A stretch of 64,000 nucleotides of DNA, from assembly GCF_033958435.1 (NCBI RefSeq), contig NC_134137.1, positions 224,481,501 through 224,545,500 on the forward strand, read 5' to 3'. This document shows, piece after piece, positions 22,163 to 33,800 of the stretch. Numbering within the stretch: the first letter of the stretch is position 1; each line of letters begins with the position of its first letter. The DNA is from Carettochelys insculpta (taxonomy: Eukaryota; Chordata; Testudines; Carettochelyidae). The notes beneath the pieces are model-generated. The model saw nothing but the letters and a program-made list of their open reading frames with translations. It searched no databases and was not told where the DNA came from. A program made the position numbers and the translations under genes.

Positions 22163-23438
22163 GGACAGATTCGAGTGCTTACCTAAAGCTGCTAGCATTG
22201 CAGGCATTGCCTGGAAAATCTATACATGCAGCCGATTGAACCAAATGAAGAACTAGAGTCAGAAAGCAATGGCCCTTCTCCCGGGAGTGAGACCTGAGCA
22301 TCTGAGACTGCAAATGATTTATGATGCTAACATAGTTAGAGGAGCCCTCTTGGCTCCATAGCCGCACTCCTCCCGGCCCCATGACCAGGGAGGGGTAGAG
22401 GCCAAGCACAATAATCATCTGCAGTTAGCTGGAAGCTCTCACCCTTTCCTTTCATTCATAGGGTGCCAGCTTGGTTACCCAGGTCTTTGTGACTTCAGGC
22501 TTGGATCACTGCACCTTCAAATCACTTAGAAATTGCTGCTAGAGCAGAATGCAAGGCCCCGCTTATTAAGTGGCAGGGCTTCCAGGAGGCTGTGTGTTTT
22601 GCCTGTTCTCTTAGGAGCTACAGTGGAAACCAACTGATTTTCTGGTGACAGGCGGAAGGTGTTGCTATCCACATGTAATGCTCTCTGTAAATTATCTAAA
22701 AACCTCCCTCCGCATGCGAAACAGTGGATCAGCTGAGTACTCCAGCCGGACAGCTTGTTTAAAAGGGACATTGCTCTGAAAAGTCCTTGGTTCATGAGCT
22801 CACCTTCGTTCAGCTTCACTACAACCTGGCTTTGATGCCTTGCTGAACATGCTGAAAGGCCTATCTATTTCCTTTCACCGTTCGTACGGAGAGGAGATGA
22901 AGCATGGTCCCTGGGGGAAGGGAGGGATGAGCAGCTCACGTCAGAGGGTTGAAATCCGTTCGGGGCCATATGGCAAAGACTGCTTGTGGGCACGCCCCGA
23001 CTGTAAACTGAAGTTAACCTATGCTAGGCTGACTGACAACCACTGCCATAGTTATTGTAGTGGTTCATTTTCACACTGCCCTCCTTCTGTGGGGGGTGTG
23101 CCGAGCTCTCAAGAGGATTGTTTCCCACTGACTTCTGAGGAGCAGTGTGGGTGGCTGAGCAGCAGGGCTCTCAGCTCTGCATGCTGCTTCCTGCTAGGAG
23201 CCCAACCGCCTACCTCTGCCTCCTCCCCCACTTGGTTCCCCCCTGCTAGGAATGGGGGGGATTCACTGGGCTGCTTCACTTCCTGCCCCCTCGCTGGAAT
23301 GGGGCAGCCACGCTAGCCCCTCACTGACCCCCCTGCCTGAAATACAAATAATCAAAAACAACATGTTTGACTTGTTAGTTTTTGGGATGCCTGCCTATTT
23401 TTTGTTCTGCACATTTATTTATAAGGATTAAACAAATA
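22163..23438. other. Unassigned sequence
   Basis: No repeat end is recognised. The 158-residue plus frame at 22840-23316 is the largest here. It has no domain, is rich in Ser, Cys and Gly in line with GC composition, and lacks evident splice or polyadenylation context, so I do not call it a gene. Confidence 0.4.
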
Positions 23439-23765
23439 CAGGTTGACCCTCTCTAATCCAACAATCTCTCATCCGGCAACATCCGTAATCTGGCATGATT
23501 TTAGTTAGTTGGACAACCACTTATCATGGGCGTTGCCGAGTTTCCCATAGTCCCATAACATTTGTTTACAGCCACCAGCCCTGGCTCTCAATGCTCTGTG
23601 CTGTTATTGAGCTGTAATTTACCCCCTAAATGTGTTCTAAGAGCCCAGTAAGCAGTGGAAGTGTTGGTAACGTGCTAGACAATACTGACCTCCCATGGTC
23701 CAACAAATTGTCTTGTCTAACACCTGTCAGGTCCTGAGGGTGCCGGACTAGAAAGGTTCAACCTG
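23439..23765. mobile_element. Tigger/pogo-like MITE, copy 1
   Basis: The ends CAGGTTGACCCTCTCTAATC and, on the other strand, CAGGTTGAACCTTTCTAGTC form terminal inverted repeats. TA precedes the left end. The interior (GTTTGTTTACAGCCACCAGC) is shared with copy 2. The terminal pattern and TA preference fit the pogo/Tigger branch of Tc1/mariner elements. No transposase is present. Confidence 0.82.
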
Positions 23766-26724
23766 CACTGTTCATTCAGATAGCATGCCTTTCCTGTCAC
23801 CTGGGCACTGAAGAGATCTGTCAAATCAAGAGATTAAATGATGACGGTTTTGTGGGTGGATTATGCATTCAGCACCAAAAGGGCATGCAGAAAGCCATAG
23901 GCAAAGCAGAACTGCTCTGAATATCCCAGGAGTAGCTGATGCTGCAATAGAGGGAGTTATGTAATGCTGAATGAATCTTTTCCTAGAGTGTTGCCATTTC
24001 CGTGCAGTTCACAGCAGAAGCCCTGCTCAGAAAAGCACATGATCGGAAGGGCTCATGCCCTCTCTTTTGAAATCTCTGCTACGCTGGTGGAGACTTTACC
24101 CTTTCACTAGCATATGCACAGACTCTCTCTTTTTATTATTCCAGCTCCTCACAATCCATTTTCCGTTTCCCCAGCAGGGTTAATGAAGAGGAGCGCACAA
24201 GGCATTCCAGGGAAAATCTGTTTATCAAACCACGAACATACACTCAGGCTTTGTCTAGACTTTGCACCTGTTTTTTAACTCAAGTTAATTGCTCACCAAT
24301 TATCTGGATTTAGCGCACACATTTGTAAACACCAGTCTAGACACTCTTGGGTTGCCACTCAGTAAATCACAAAAGTTTGTATTCTGGAATAAATGAATGC
24401 AGAATGTCCAGACTGGTGTATAAAACTACGTGAGTTAAAGCTGAGTAAAATTTGAAATTTTCTACTGAACAGACATTCCAAAATATCACAATTCCAGAAT
24501 GTCCACATGTTCTGTTTTGACTTTTTTTTAAACAGGAACAGCATTGACGGCATTTACGAATCAAAATATTTCATTTTGGTTTGTTAAAATGATCTGATAG
24601 GTTTCATTTCGAGTCATTTCAAGACTGAATTCCATTTTCTGTGTTTTTAATAGGCGATTAAGTTTGGTAGCCAGACTGCCCTCAGTCTCCTAGGACTGAC
24701 TGCATTTCCCATATGCACCCAGGCAATCACAAATGATGCACTGGGGAGCTCAGTCAGAGGTAAATTAGCTCACTGCCTTTGGGGCATAGGCCTCCAGCTC
24801 AGGGGAGAGCATATAGGCCAATCTATTAGCTTACTGCGGATAGAGACACTAGTCAGTAACAAATGTGACAGCTGTCTTTACTGTGTGGGCACCTGCTGCT
24901 TGAGTGTTGGACTGAGGCCTTCCTTTTACTGATAAAAAGGGAATAAGGACAAGTAACTTTTACCATATTGCCCAAGGTAAAAAACTATGGAGATCAGCGC
25001 TACACCTCCGTCTGCAATTGACTACACTTTACGGTGGAACCAAAGTGCTGTGCCTTCATTGTTTTGACCTCAAAACAGCTTTCTCGCATTAGTAGCTGAG
25101 GTACAAAAATGCTCACCCCCCTTTTTTTTCCTTGTAGCTGTGATGACAAAGCCAGAAACTTCCCGAAGCCATTTAACATGTGCCACAAAACATTCCTCAT
25201 ATATTAACAATAGTCACAATGGATCCCTGCCAATATTGAACTGGTAACTAGAGTTGACAGCACTAAAACACAAAATTCAGGACATCCAGGAGGACCCTGA
25301 GACCACAAAACTGTACAGCTGGCTGCATACATGGAACATCCCTACAGATTTCCTGAGACAAATCCCTCAAAGAACGGACATTCTTAGGAAAACCTGGACA
25401 AATGGCAGACTTACCAATGAGTAAGATGTGGAAGGCTCCAGACTTGACAACCAAAGTATTGTTTATAACACATTTGTTAGATATTTAAGGACCTCAAATT
25501 ACAGTATCCACTCTGATGGTTCCTCCAAATAGCTACTGACATTTTCTGCATTTTCTCCTGCACAGCCTATGCCCTGGCCCATGCAGAAAGGGACTGACAA
25601 ATTCTGACATGAGTTACAATGGAGAGAAGACTACCGAAGTAGAAGTTGCATGGTTCTAAAGGAAGACTAAATTTGAACCAATTTTTCAGAAGAGGAGAAG
25701 GCTCATTCCTTTGATGCTTCCTCTAAGTAAAACTAAGATTCTCTCTCTGGAATGCAAACTGCAGGAGTGGTGCAGGCTCTTTATCAACTGAAGCCCCTGG
25801 GTATCTGGTGTTGGAAAGTGTATGGTGTAAACTGTATGGCTTAACAGAGGCACTTCTGTTTACGTGCATTAAGAGGTAGCAGTAAAGAAGGTACTTCCCT
25901 TTGCCACAGGAAGAAAAGCTGAGATGCAGAGATGGAATTATTATCCACCAGGAAGCAGAGATGTGACTAAACTGAAATTTGCCATATGAGTATGTTGATT
26001 CAGTCAAAACCAGGCAGGACTGGCTGTCAGACTGCTTCTCTTCCAGGACTGTAGGGCTGCTCAGGTCCTCAGCTACACCCTGGTGGACTGTCCCAGTGCC
26101 AGGGTTCTTGGAGCTCACAGCTCTGCAGCATCCTGGGGATTCAGCATTCCCTGGTCATCCAGGATCCATGGTGTATTGAGCCCTCTCCAGGCTGGCCAGC
26201 TGTTGGGGCAACTAGCTACTTATACTGCCTGCCTCCCTTGGCAGCATCTGCAGGGCTGCCTGGCTCCCTGGAAAGCTGGCTTCTGACTCATGGCCTTCCA
26301 GGAAGCCAGCTTCCCTGTGACCTAGCTAAGGTTCTGTGCTTCAGTCTTCACAAGATACATATTTCACTATCACCTCCTCCCCTTAAGAAAATTTTTAATA
26401 TTGACTTGGGATGAAAAGGTTTCCAATTTTTTTTTTCTTTCAAGGCAGGAAAATTTCTTTTCGCAATATGTTCTGGAGAAATTGCTTGGGGAAATACTGC
26501 TTTTTTTTATAAATGATGCCGTCACCCCATCCCCATTACCTGTTCTCTTCTCTCTCAGACTTCTGCACATGGCCCCTGGCACCTGCCCCAAAGGGCCACT
26601 CACACCCTGCATTTTCAGAAAATCTCCCTGCTGCAACAATGCATCCCTCTATACCACACTGCTCAGCTGGTGAGAGTCATTACCAGAACGCCACTTATCC
26701 ACTTTCCTCAAAGCCATGTAATGT
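23766..26724. other. Unassigned sequence
   Basis: No gene is recognised. A short stretch at 24247-24345 with GGCTTTGTCTAGACTTTG on the left and CCAGTCTAGACACTC on the right may be a tiny or decayed member of the GTCTACAC group. Around 25253-25430 another weak inverted-repeat remnant is possible. Neither is secure. Confidence 0.4.
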
Positions 26725-26790
26725 GGAGGAGGTCTAGGGGCAGGGTACCAGACTGGATAGGCTGATGGTCTGATCTAGCACTGCTCAGTC
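26725..26790 (+). mobile_element. LINE 3' tail fragment
   Basis: GGCAGGGTACCAGACTGGAT followed by a GATGGTCTGATCTAGCACTG segment matches the tail seen at 54826-54905 (ACAGGATACTGGGCTAGATG then CTGATCCAGTATGGCCGT). It is a 5'-truncated CR1- or L2-related tail with no coding content. Confidence 0.6.
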
Positions 26791-27810
26791 TCTATCCCTA
26801 GAAATAATTCACCCACCCAGTCAAAGGCAAAGCGTGTGTGGAGCAGGGAAAGATAGGGGGTCATGCGATGCCAGATGGTGGTACACAATATGGCAGGAAA
26901 TGCATTGGAAAGAAAATAAAAATGAATAGAATGGCCTGCTTCCACACACAAACGATGTGCACAATTCCTTGAACATGCAGGAAGTGAGTAAAGTGGCAGG
27001 AAAATGCAGGAGGGGGAAGAGAAGGTTTTAAAGGGAGAAAAGAAGTGGAGCAATTTACCAGATGCTGTTAAAGTCCCCTTGAACCTAACTGTGGCAACAA
27101 GCAAGGTGGGCAGAGCAGCTGTGCATGCTGCCAGGAACTTCCACTGGGGACCTGTTAACATTACTATGATTGATGGGCAGCTTTCCTCTCTCACAGACGG
27201 GATGAATCAGCCTAGACCCTTTGAGAGCCAGGAGAAGGAGAGAACCTGCGATCTCTGACAGTCTAAGTAATGGCTTCTAATGGGCTCAGGAATGTCAAGA
27301 GAGGCTGCAGAATAACACTGGAAGCCATTCGTTCCCACTCCCCCTCATATGTATGACCAGGGATGGAATTGCAATTGTGCCTCTTACACTGGGCTGATAG
27401 TACCAGCAAAGGGAATCCCCTTCAGCAAGTCTCTCCAGCTTCCCCATTTGTTCTCACTGTGTCACTGGACATTCCAGTTTAAACTGTGTGGAAGGACTGC
27501 TTAATAACAAGTGTAATGGGCTCGAGGAGAAAAAGGCTGACAATATGCCTACCATCCTGTCTCTGCAATATCACTGCTAGGTGAAAACAACCAGCACCTG
27601 CCAGCAAGAGACAATTGGGCAGGTCCAAATAATTTATTACACCCCTCGGTCATGCCTGCATGCCACATTAAGCAGCAATGGGTTCGGATTTGGCTCGCTA
27701 AGGGTGAGCCAGGTATGCTACCTATGAAGATCACATGGAAATAGGAACCAACCCTCAGGTATTGAAGGCACAGGCAGAACATTTATAAATAACTAAATAC
27801 TTTCCTAGTA
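26791..27810. other. Unassigned sequence
   Basis: No repeat or gene is recognised. The 139-residue minus frame at 26775-27194 lacks any domain and overlaps the tail of the preceding LINE fragment. Confidence 0.4.
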
Positions 27811-28136
27811 CAGATTGAACCTCTCTAATCCAGCACTCATTCATCTGGCAACATCTGTAATCCAGCGTGAGTTTAGTTAGCCAGACAACCACTTATCCTG
27901 GATGTGGCCACGATTCCCATGGCCCCATAAAGTTTGTTTACAGCCACCAGTCCTGGCTCTCAATGTTCCATTCTGTTATTTAGCAGCAACTTACCCCTAT
28001 GTGTCTGCTAAGAGTCCAGTAAGCACTGGGAGTGTTGGTAATGCTGCTAGGCAATGTTGACCTCTCTAGTTCAGAAAATTCTCTCGTCTGGCACAGGTCA
28101 GGTGCCAAGGGTGCGGGATTAGAGAAGTTCAACCTG
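27811..28136. mobile_element. Tigger/pogo-like MITE, copy 2
   Basis: It is bounded by CAGATTGAACCTCTCTAATC and, on the other strand, CAGGTTGAACTTCTCTAATC, with TA before the left end. It is collinear with copy 1 over its whole length of about 326 bases, including ACAACCACTTATC and TGTTTACAGCCACCAG. The two copies have diverged by point changes and single-base gaps. Confidence 0.85.
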
Positions 28137-28268
28137 CATACTGCTTTTCCATAGAAGAATCTGTTTTCTTTACCACAAGGTCATTGGGTGACTATGCTTG
28201 GGAGTGGAGATTGTCCCTGCAACCTGCAGGGCTCAGAGCTCAGAACTACAAACCATGAAACCTGAATA

Positions 28269-28798
28269 CAGGTTGAAATGCTCATCTGGCAACATCCCTC
28301 ATCCAATAGGACGAGAGATGTTGCTGGACCACAGAATGCCTGGATGAAAGAGCTCCAGCTTCTGGGCTGCAGAGGAGTCCTGCAGATGGCAGGGAGCAGT
28401 GCTGGCAGTCTGCTCTGAGGTGCAGCCAGGTGCAGCCCCAAGTAAGGGAGCCAGGTCAGGGAGCCTAGCCTGGGTCAGGGAACCCCACCAGGAGCCATGT
28501 GATGGGGAACAGGTGGGGAGCCCAGCTGGGGCACAGAGCCCTGCAGGCCGTCCTGCAGCAGCAGAGAACCGAACCAGGGTGGGGGAGCCCAGCAGCCCAC
28601 ACGGGAGCCCTTCAGGAGTGGAGCCCCCTTGGATAGCCTAAAGGCAGGGGGACTGTGGCAGTCAGGAGGGGAGCCTGGCCAAGAGGCTCATAGCCCCCTT
28701 ACAGGGCAGTCTGGAGACCTGACTTCTCCTCAACTGCAAATCCCCTCATTCAGGACCACTCAGGTCCCAAGGGTGCTGGATGAGGGAGGTACAACCTG
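28269..28798. mobile_element. Tigger-like element with a different GC-rich interior, copy 3
   Basis: The ends CAGGTTGAAATGCTCATCTG and, on the other strand, CAGGTTGTACCTCCCTCATC are inverted repeats, and TA flanks both sides (28267-28268, 28799-28800). Unlike copies 1 and 2, the 530-base interior is GC-rich and built from GGGAGCCCAGC-like units. Overlapping frames at 28399-28641 and 28629-28820 reflect these units and have no domain. It shares ends with the other two but not the body. Confidence 0.78.
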
Positions 28799-29039
28799 TA
28801 CTATTCCCGATAGCCAGTGATTTGCTGTGTGAGTTTGGGTATGCTGTTTTCCCAGGCACATAACATACCTGAGCAACTGTGTCACCTTATTAGCGCCTGT
28901 GGGTTAGTGCCTCCACATGCTAATCAAGGTCAGTTTATCCAAAAGAATGGATGACAGTCACATTGTCGATGAAGTATTTAATGGTTTATATGCAGACATG
29001 ATTATAAGTGTGGGCTTATTATCATGCTGTGTGTGCAAC

Positions 29040-29210
29040 ATAGAACACTAGAACGGGAGGGGACCTCAAGAGGTCATCGAGTCCAGTCCCTTGCACTGAT
29101 GGCGGGATCAAGAACCATCTACATCATCCCTGACAGATGTTTGTCCACCCTGCTTTTAAAAATTCCACAACCTCCCTAGACAATTTATTCTGGTGCTTAA
29201 CCACTCTGCA
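29040..29210 (-). mobile_element. CR1 LINE 3' end fragment
   Basis: On the plus strand ACGGGAGGGGACCTCAAGAG (29052-29071) is the complement of the CR1 tail block GACCTCTTGAGGTCC. It continues through GACAGATGTTTGTCCACCCT and TTCCACAACCTCCCTAGACA, typical of the CR1 3' region. The fragment is 5' truncated and without function. Confidence 0.9.
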
Positions 29211-30782
29211 TGCTGCATCCAATATGTATTGGATCTGTTTTTAATTTGTGTGCTTATGTCACTGTGTGTATCTGTTTGTAGGGCTGTCAGTGAAGCAGAC
29301 AGGAAAGAACAGGACAAGAGGAATCCGTGTTATTTAGGAGTTACTTTTCCTTTCCCTTTTCCAAGCTGCTCATAATTAAACCCTAAACTCTGGCAAAAGT
29401 CACCTTCATTGGGTCACTGTGCTAGGCCCAGATTTAAACCTCTGACTGCTCTCCTCTTTGGCCCAGGGAACAGAGCATGCAGTGAAAGGAATGGCAGAGA
29501 CTTTTAGTAAAGTCTCCAAAGAGCAACCCTGGAACATTTCAGAACAGCCTGTGCCAAGTAGAGGACACAGTATAGCAAGCACAAGCAAAGGAAAGAGAGA
29601 GAGAGAGGGCAGATCCACTCAAGCTCACGGTGCACTTATTATTCGCACAAGGTCTAATTTATAAACCCTGCTCGTGTTTATAAACTCTGCCACCCTAATG
29701 GAAATGAAAACATTAATACAACCCGAGGAGTCTTCACTTTCCAGGTTTTAATTAAAATCATCGGCGTTCAGAAGCAAAAGTGTCTTCGTGGAATACAAGT
29801 CTAATGAAGTATTTCCTCGCGCAGCACAAATCTCTGTGCGCAGTCCCAGATCGCTGGCACCAGGTGCCTGAATAACCAACCCCCTTGTCAGCGGGAGACT
29901 GTGCCTCAAAAATTAGAAAAGCAAATTAGTCTGAAATTTATTTCAAATAAATATAGTTGCCGAGATGGAGTTAGGCATATTATACCGAGTATGGGAGGGT
30001 GATGGGGTGTGGGAAGGTGAACCAGCACAGCCATGAAACGGGATATCTTAATTGACTAACTAGAAGCCAGGGTGACTGCATCACATGCCATTTAACAGGA
30101 ATCGGAATGGAGGCAAGAACAGTGTGGTAAGAGGCAGAGAGAATGGGGAGAAGAGGAGAAAGAGAGAAGGAAAAATGGATGGATCACAGGGCTGGGCTGG
30201 GGTGAGTAATGAAGTGTATGGAGAATAAAAGAGCACAGGAGCTTCCAGACTGGATCACACCAGCTGCTGCGGAGAAAGCCGTGAAGTGAGCAGGTATGGA
30301 ATGACCTGCCTGTAGGGGAAATTTGCTCCTAACCTCTGTCAGTCAGAGGTTGGCTTGTGCTCTGAAGCACGAGGGCTTATAACCCTGCAACGGGTGAAAA
30401 AAAAAAAAGGGAAAAGGAGGGGAGGAGGTAGCTGCTGAAGAGTGGAAAGAGCCAACATGAAGATTCATGTAAACCAGAGACGTGGGTAGTGTTTGGTGGG
30501 AATGGGTGGGGCGAGTGCCTCACCAGCTGCTTTGCCTGCCCTGTGCCAGGCACATGGTACCTCTGGTGAAAGCCCTGAGAAGAGAGGAATGCTGGGATAT
30601 CAGGGTCCATTGTCCCACCATTTTCTCTGCCATTTCCCCCCAAGGGCTTCCAGCGGAATGCACAGGCACTGATAATGGGCCCAAGCCAAGTAGACTGGAC
30701 CTGCACCTGAATTTGTGCAGCTTCTTGGCTGCCAGGTTTTGGTCTGGGCTTATTTCCCAGCAGAACATGTACTTGTGTGTCA
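29211..30782. other. Repeat-free stretch, possible conserved non-coding DNA
   Basis: No repeat is recognised between about 29300 and 30700. The part at 29690-29990 keeps several CpGs, a TTTTAATTAAAATCATC homeobox-like site (29744-29760) and ATTTATTTCAAATAAATATA. This composition is what conserved non-coding elements often show, but conservation cannot be judged from one sequence. The 153-residue frame at 30482-30943 has no domain. Confidence 0.3.
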
Positions 30783-30862
30783 CACTGGATCAGACAATGG
30801 GGTCAGTTAGTCCAATATCCTGCCCCTGCCAGGGGCCACCACCAGTTGCTTCAGAGGATGAG
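30783..30862 (-). mobile_element. LINE 3' tail fragment
   Basis: ACTGGATCAGACAATGGGGT (30784-30803) is the reverse complement of the tail found in plus orientation at 26725 and 54826, followed by TCCAATATCCTGCCCCTGCC. It is a short, 5'-truncated copy. Confidence 0.65.
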
Positions 30863-31135
30863 CGACAAGCTCAGCCCTCAGCTCTGAAATGCCTTTTGTC
30901 TGAGTTCACCTGCAGCTTGTGGGTGCTAGCCTGCCAAGTTTGACTCCCATCTGAGGTAACACAGGATTTAAGTGAATGGAAAGACGGCCACTGACTTCAG
31001 TGGATTTTGGCACAGTCTCCAAAGCAAGCGTCTCTTCCATCTTGGGGGAAATCAGTCCATTCATTAAATCTACTCTAGTGTCTGCACCCCTAGTGTGATG
31101 TTATTGGATTTTTACAATCTGGGTAAAGACATCTC

Positions 31136-32227
31136 TGTGACCCGGTCTATAGTGGCACCAAATCTTGTGTCAAGTGGGACAAATGAGGTCTAAGGAAAGC
31201 TGGCAATACCCTGAAACTCTTTATGCCACTTGTGTATCTGTGTCGTGTTTGTATGCAAAGCTATAGATATTGGCTCTATAGCTGTGTGAGAAATGTTAGC
31301 AACAAGGGTACCCAATGGGAGGTGTTGCCATCACCCCAGCCAGGATGATGGAGTATACAAAGACTCAGACATTGAATATACAGCTCAGGAATTGTGATAC
31401 TTCCAATGGCGAAGTATCACAGGAGCCCAGCTAGTCTGGTGACCTGGGCTGAGCAATGGGATGGAGATCAGATGCCCAGACATCCATTCCATGTACTATG
31501 TAAATGGACTGGGATGTGCTGACGAACTCAGCGACCAATGGCAGTTTGCCACAATGGCCCACCTGGTCAGATGGCTCTGTGGCCTATGGGAAGAAGACAG
31601 AACTTTTTTCCTGCACATGTAAAGCTATAAGATGGCCTTGCCAATGACTATTTTGTTTCCAATTGCAGTTCTTCAGTCTCTTGTAACTAAGCCTATATGA
31701 CCTGAGATCCCATCCTCGAACCCCTGCCATGGGGTGTGTTTTTAGACTTCCAAGAAATCAGCATATAACATTGCTGGCATGCATCAAGAGCCGAAATTGA
31801 GGTATGTAATGTATCACTCACAATTTCTCTCTCTCTCACCCTTTGTTTTCTTTCTTTGCGAATAAACCTTTAGATTCTAAAGGATTGGCACAGCATGATG
31901 TTTGGGTAAGATCCAGAGAATACATTGACCTGGGACTGTGGCTGGAATCCTTTGGGGCCTGAAGGAATCTGTGTGGAGTTGGTGAAATAGGTTTAATAAC
32001 CTCACACCTGAGTAAAAGGGAGCTGCTGATCAGGGCTTTTGAAGTAGCTAGAGAATCTGTGGGTTTGCTTGTGTGGCTTCTGGCTGGCCAGTAGCGGTAC
32101 TGCTGTGGCTGTTTTGGTTTGCCTTAGTGAGAAGGAAATCCCAGCCTGGGCTGTAAGTGGCCCAGTTGTAAGCAATATACCATGGGTTGCTTCCCTTCAC
32201 TGTGTCCCAAACCCATGACCTATCACA
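31136..32227 (+). mobile_element. Probable solo LTR of an old LTR retroelement
   Basis: The unit starts TGTGACCC (31136) and ends TATCACA (32227), so it has TG...CA ends within a TGTGA/TCACA inverted repeat. In order it has a TATA-like CTATAAGA (31625-31632) and a polyadenylation signal AATAAA (31861-31866), about 230 bases apart, then about 360 bases to the end. This is the U3-R-U5 layout of an LTR. No gag, pol or env sequence is adjacent, hence a solo LTR. Flanking tetranucleotides TCTC and TCTA match at three of four. Whether it is retroviral or Gypsy-type cannot be told. Confidence 0.6.
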
Positions 32228-33246
32228 TCTAGTTCACAGCCAACACCCATGCTTCCCTTTCATCAGGGTAGGGACAAGAGAAGAGCTCATGGCAGGGACA
32301 GAAGAACTAATGCTCTAAGCTGTAGTGCCTCAGCAAGAGAAGGCCTCTTGTTCCATTGTGTGAGCTGTAAGGATTCTGGACAAAGAGAGGGTCATGACAC
32401 AGGCACCCAGGGAGCGAAGGAGGGAAATAATCAAAGCTGTGGTGTTATTCAGAAGTAAACATGCTTTCTGACCCTCGCCTGATGCTCTGCACCCCATTAA
32501 TGAGCCCCCAAAAGGAACAGAAGCATCACAGAATTTCATGGATTGTGTCCTAGTTACTGGTCCGGTGGGGGCAACTCACAGTTCTCTTGGGCTAGTTCTT
32601 GGGTCAAAGTCTGCTCGCTTGTATTATTTGTAACATGGTGACAAAGGGAAGGCTTTAGCATCATTCAAAAGCACAATATCAGTCAACAGAACAAATACCC
32701 TTTAGCAGCCCTCAGACCTAGGCACACAATCACCTTGTACTCACATTTACTGTACACTTTCCTCACAAGAGTCATTTGCATTTCTATAACCACTTTCTGC
32801 CCGGGGCTCACAGAGCTATGCGAGCACTAGTTAAAATGCATTCTTGGCTTTGTTCTAAACTGCCTGTAACTGTATCATTGGGCCATATCCTCAGCTGGGG
32901 TAGCTAATTTCAGTGGGGCTATCCTGATTTACATCACCTAAGGATCTGGCCCATCATTTACACTTTGGTCAAGTGACAGTAAAAGGCCATCAAGACAAAT
33001 TTTGTCACTCACTCCATCATTTCCTTCAACTAGCGGCAGCATTTTGCACTCACTTTGCATAGGCATAACAACTCCACAACATGCAAAGCAGTGGAGAATC
33101 AGGCCCAAAGTTCTGACTCAATCCTTTTCCAAACCAAGTTCCATTGATTTCAGTGGGAAGAGAGCCCCTGAGAAAAGTTTGGTCCATTCTGCTTCACAAA
33201 CATGAATTCTTACAATAACACACCTGGGTGGCAGTAAGTATTCTAA
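32228..33246. other. Unassigned sequence with a short hairpin repeat
   Basis: Only the hairpin at 32881-32952 and possibly a decayed relative at about 33095-33185 (CCATTGATTTCAGTGGGAAG) are recognised. No gene is seen. Confidence 0.4.
32881..32952. repeat. Short hairpin repeat, 72 bp
   Basis: GGCCATATCCTCAGCTGG on the left pairs with CTAAGGATCTGGCCC on the right, around TTTCAGTGGGGCTATCC. It belongs with the hairpins at 915-998 and 20818-20892. Confidence 0.65.
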
Positions 33247-33495
33247 TCTACACCTTGAAGTCTTGTGGCACCTTGTAGACTAACAGATATTTTGGAGCGT
33301 AAGCTTTCGTGGGCAAAGACTCGCTTCATCAGATACGCTTCATCTGATGCTTCATCATCTGATGAAGCGGGTCTTTGCCCACAAAAGCTAACGCTCCAAA
33401 TTATCTGTTAGTCTATAAGGTGCCACAGGATGTCTTGTTGTTTTTGAAGATACAGACCAACTCATATACCTCTCTGATACTCTTCTACACCCTGA
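33247..33495. mobile_element. Palindromic retroposon-like repeat, copy 2
   Basis: The left arm GTCTTGTGGCACCTTGTAGA (from 33262) is the complement of the right arm ending TATAAGGTGCCACAGGATGT. The arms meet in a repeated CTTCATCTGATG centre near 33345. The right arm extends further, through GTTTTTGAAGATACAGACCA to about 33478. Flanks TCTACACCTTGA (33247-33258) and TCTACACCCTGA (33484-33495) differ at one of 12 positions. The left arm is shorter than the right, as if 5' truncated. Confidence 0.82.
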
Positions 33496-33625
33496 GGTTC
33501 TCATACTGTACTCATCCATGTAGCAGCTGAGTGCCTAACAGCATTGTACTCAATTCACTGACATAGAAGCAAAGGCACAAAACAGATGGACCATTTGGTT
33601 CTGACTTTTCGCCAGTTGTGTACAT

Positions 33626-33800
33626 CCACTGAAGCGAAGAGCGTTCTTCCATTGTTACAAGAGTGTATCAGAGATCGGGATGTGCCACAAGTGACTTCCC
33701 CAAGGCCACCGAGCATGTCAGAAGCAGTTCTGAGGGTAGAGTCCAGGAATCCTATTTCTCCAGCTCCATGCCAGCCTACTAGACAGCGCTCTATCCCACT
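33626..33800 (-). mobile_element. MIR-like tRNA-derived SINE
   Basis: On the minus strand the sequence begins AGTGGGATAGAGCGCTGTCT (A-box region) and ATAGGATTCCTGGACTC (B-box region). It continues to GGCCTTGGGGAAGTCACTTG, the conserved MIR core and middle. The 3' part is not recognisable. Confidence 0.7.

Noticed and set aside
22840..23316. 158-codon plus-strand frame
   Set aside because: Composition follows the base composition, there is no conserved motif, and no promoter or exon borders are evident.
24247..24345. A 100-base element with GTCTAGAC at both ends
   Set aside because: The end motif is paired, but the flanks do not match and only about ten terminal bases are complementary, so I left it as a remark rather than a feature.
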